From: Pseudomonas cavernae
Lineage (GTDB): Bacteria > Pseudomonadota > Gammaproteobacteria > Pseudomonadales > Pseudomonadaceae
Reading direction: 5' to 3'
Assembly: GCF_003595175.1 (NCBI RefSeq)
Contig: NZ_CP032419.1
Span: 4,030,001-4,094,000 of the forward strand
Length of the DNA: 64,000 nt
Shown here: piece by piece, positions 62,649 through 64,000 of the stretch
Position numbering within the stretch: position 1 is the stretch's first letter
Layout: the number at the start of each line of letters is the position of its first letter
Notes under the pieces: model-generated
Database searches by the model: none
The model's input: only the letters and a program-made list of their open reading frames with translations
What the model was told of the DNA's origin: nothing
Made by a program: the position numbers and the translations under genes

Positions 62649-64000
62649 ATGCAATGGGAAACCGTGATCGGGCTGGAAATCCACGCCCAGCTCAGCACCC
62701 GCTCGAAGATCTTCTCCGCCAGCGCCACCACTTTCGGCGCCGAGCCGAACACCCAGGCCAGCCTGGTCGACCTCGGCATGCCCGGCAGCCTGCCGGTGCT
62801 GAATGAGGAAGCGGTGCGCATGGCCTGCAAGTTCGGCCTGGCCATCGATGCCGAAATCGCCGGCAAGAACGTCTTCGCGCGCAAGAACTACTTCTACCCG
62901 GACCTGCCCAAGGGCTACCAGATCAGCCAGATGGACCTGCCGATCGTCGGCAAGGGCCACCTCGACATCACCCTCGAGGACGGCAGCAGCCGGCGCATCG
63001 GCATCACCCGCGCGCACCTGGAAGAAGACGCCGGCAAGAGCCTGCACGAAGACTTCCACGGCATGAGCGGCATCGACCTTAACCGCGCGGGGACCCCTCT
63101 CCTGGAGATCGTCTCCGAGCCGGACATCCGCTCCGCCAAGGAAGCCGTGGCCTACGTCAAGGCGATCCATGCCCTGGTGCGCTACCTGGGCATCTGCGAC
63201 GGCAACATGGCCGAAGGTTCGCTGCGTTGCGACTGCAACGTCTCCGTGCGGCCGAAAGGCCAGGCCGAGTTCGGCACCCGCGCCGAGATCAAGAACGTCA
63301 ACTCCTTCCGTTTCATCGAGAAGGCGATCAACTTTGAGGTGCAGCGGCAGATCGAGCTGATCGAGGACGGCGGCAAGGTGGTGCAGGAAACCCGCCTGTA
63401 CGACCCGAACAAGGACGAAACGCGCTCCATGCGCAGCAAGGAAGAAGCCAACGACTACCGCTACTTCCCCTGCCCCGATTTGCTGCCGGTGGTGATCGAG
63501 CAGAGCTTCCTCGACAGCCTGCGCGCCGGCCTGCCGGAGCTGCCACCGCAGAAGCGCGAGCGTTTCGAGCAGCAGTTCGGCCTGTCCACCTATGACGCCA
63601 GCGTGCTGGCCGCCAGCCGCGAGCTGGCCGACTACTTCGAGGCGGTGCAGCAGACCTGCGGCGACGCCAAGCTGGCGGCCAACTGGGTAATGGGCGAACT
63701 GTCCAGCCTGCTCAACACCGGAAACCTTGCGATCGAGCAGTCGCCGGTCAGCGCCGCGCAACTGGGCGGCATGATCCTGCGTATCAAGGACAACACCATC
63801 TCCGGCAAGATCGCCAAGATGGTGTTCGAGGCCATGGCCGCCGGCGAAGGCAGCGCGGACCAGATCATCGAGGCCAAGGGGCTCAAGCAGGTCACCGACA
63901 GCGGCGCCATCGAAAGCATGCTCGACGAAGTGCTGGCGGCCAACGCCGAACAGGTCGAACAGTACCGCGCCAGCGACGAGGCCAAACGCGGCAAGATGTT
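62649..64000 (+). CDS. gatB: GatB, tRNA-binding and amidating subunit (partial)
   Basis: Kinase and amidotransferase subunit of GatCAB. 450 codons are present; the last 30 or so lie beyond the right edge (family length about 480). [13 protein letters not shown] (8-20), [15 protein letters not shown] and [15 protein letters not shown] are family motifs, and the C-terminal YqeY-like tail ([13 protein letters not shown]) is entered. ATG 62649 is preceded by GAGGAA. Confidence 0.97.
   Translation, partial: MQWETVIGLEIHAQLSTRSKIFSASATTFGAEPNTQASLVDLGMPGSLPVLNEEAVRMACKFGLAIDAEIAGKNVFARKNYFYPDLPKGYQISQMDLPIVGKGHLDITLEDGSSRRIGITRAHLEEDAGKSLHEDFHGMSGIDLNRAGTPLLEIVSEPDIRSAKEAVAYVKAIHALVRYLGICDGNMAEGSLRCDCNVSVRPKGQAEFGTRAEIKNVNSFRFIEKAINFEVQRQIELIEDGGKVVQETRLYDPNKDETRSMRSKEEANDYRYFPCPDLLPVVIEQSFLDSLRAGLPELPPQKRERFEQQFGLSTYDASVLAASRELADYFEAVQQTCGDAKLAANWVMGELSSLLNTGNLAIEQSPVSAAQLGGMILRIKDNTISGKIAKMVFEAMAAGEGSADQIIEAKGLKQVTDSGAIESMLDEVLAANAEQVEQYRASDEAKRGKM

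Overview
The window is a GC-rich, gene-dense piece of a gammaproteobacterial chromosome, almost certainly Pseudomonas or a close relative. The evidence is the gene order, which from memory matches P. aeruginosa PAO1 from about PA4414 (murD) to PA4484 (gatB), and the protein details: AlgW with Ser227, the CysNC fusion, a 448-residue TrpS, and rnpB between mraZ and rsmI. It is core genome. I see no prophage, integron, CRISPR array, tRNA or complete IS element, and no gene set that looks like a new biological system. The least ordinary content is non-coding: structured repeats that sit against gene ends, and a set of MraZ boxes.

Layout: 1-7948 (minus) is the front of the division/cell-wall cluster, mraZ-rsmH-ftsL-ftsI-murE-murF-mraY-murD, with overlapping genes and a promoter carrying MraZ boxes. 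8265-8620 is RNase P RNA. 8661-13228 is the divergent envelope group rsmI | lpoA-yraN-gmhA/diaA-dolP. 13278-17003 (minus) holds sspB, sspA and the cytochrome bc1 operon petABC. 17256-18091 is rplM-rpsI. 18326-22734 holds an aldo/keto reductase, an acyl-CoA dehydrogenase, a GlxA-type regulator and an unknown periplasmic protein. 22792-30801 holds zapE, trpS, an alpha/beta hydrolase, zapG, cysD-cysNC and a Nif3-like gene. 30912-32075 is algW.

32147-36958 (minus) holds ibaG-murA-hisG-hisD-hisC. 37090-40129 (minus) is the mlaFEDCB lipid-transport operon. 40371-47391 (plus) is the Kdo/LPS export and nitrogen-control run kdsD-kdsC-lptC-lptA-lptB-rpoN-hpf-ptsN-rapZ-npr. 47454-51814 holds pmbA, yjgA, tldD and a nitrilase-family hydrolase. 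51870-60564 (minus) is mreB-mreC-mreD-maf-rng-yhdP. 60784-64000 (plus) is gatC-gatA-gatB, with gatB cut by the right edge; murD is cut by the left edge.

Most of the genes serve the envelope: peptidoglycan precursors (murA, murD, murE, murF, mraY), septal and elongation machinery (ftsL, ftsI, mreBCD, zapE, zapG, lpoA), outer-membrane lipid balance (mla, lpt, kdsCD, yhdP, dolP) and envelope stress sensing (algW). Two related hairpin elements (26672-26813 and 29791-30044) share a 28/31-identical core inside stems of different sequence. Each ends in the stop codon of a neighbouring gene, and a third, unrelated repeat abuts the trpS stop. These are the observations most worth following.
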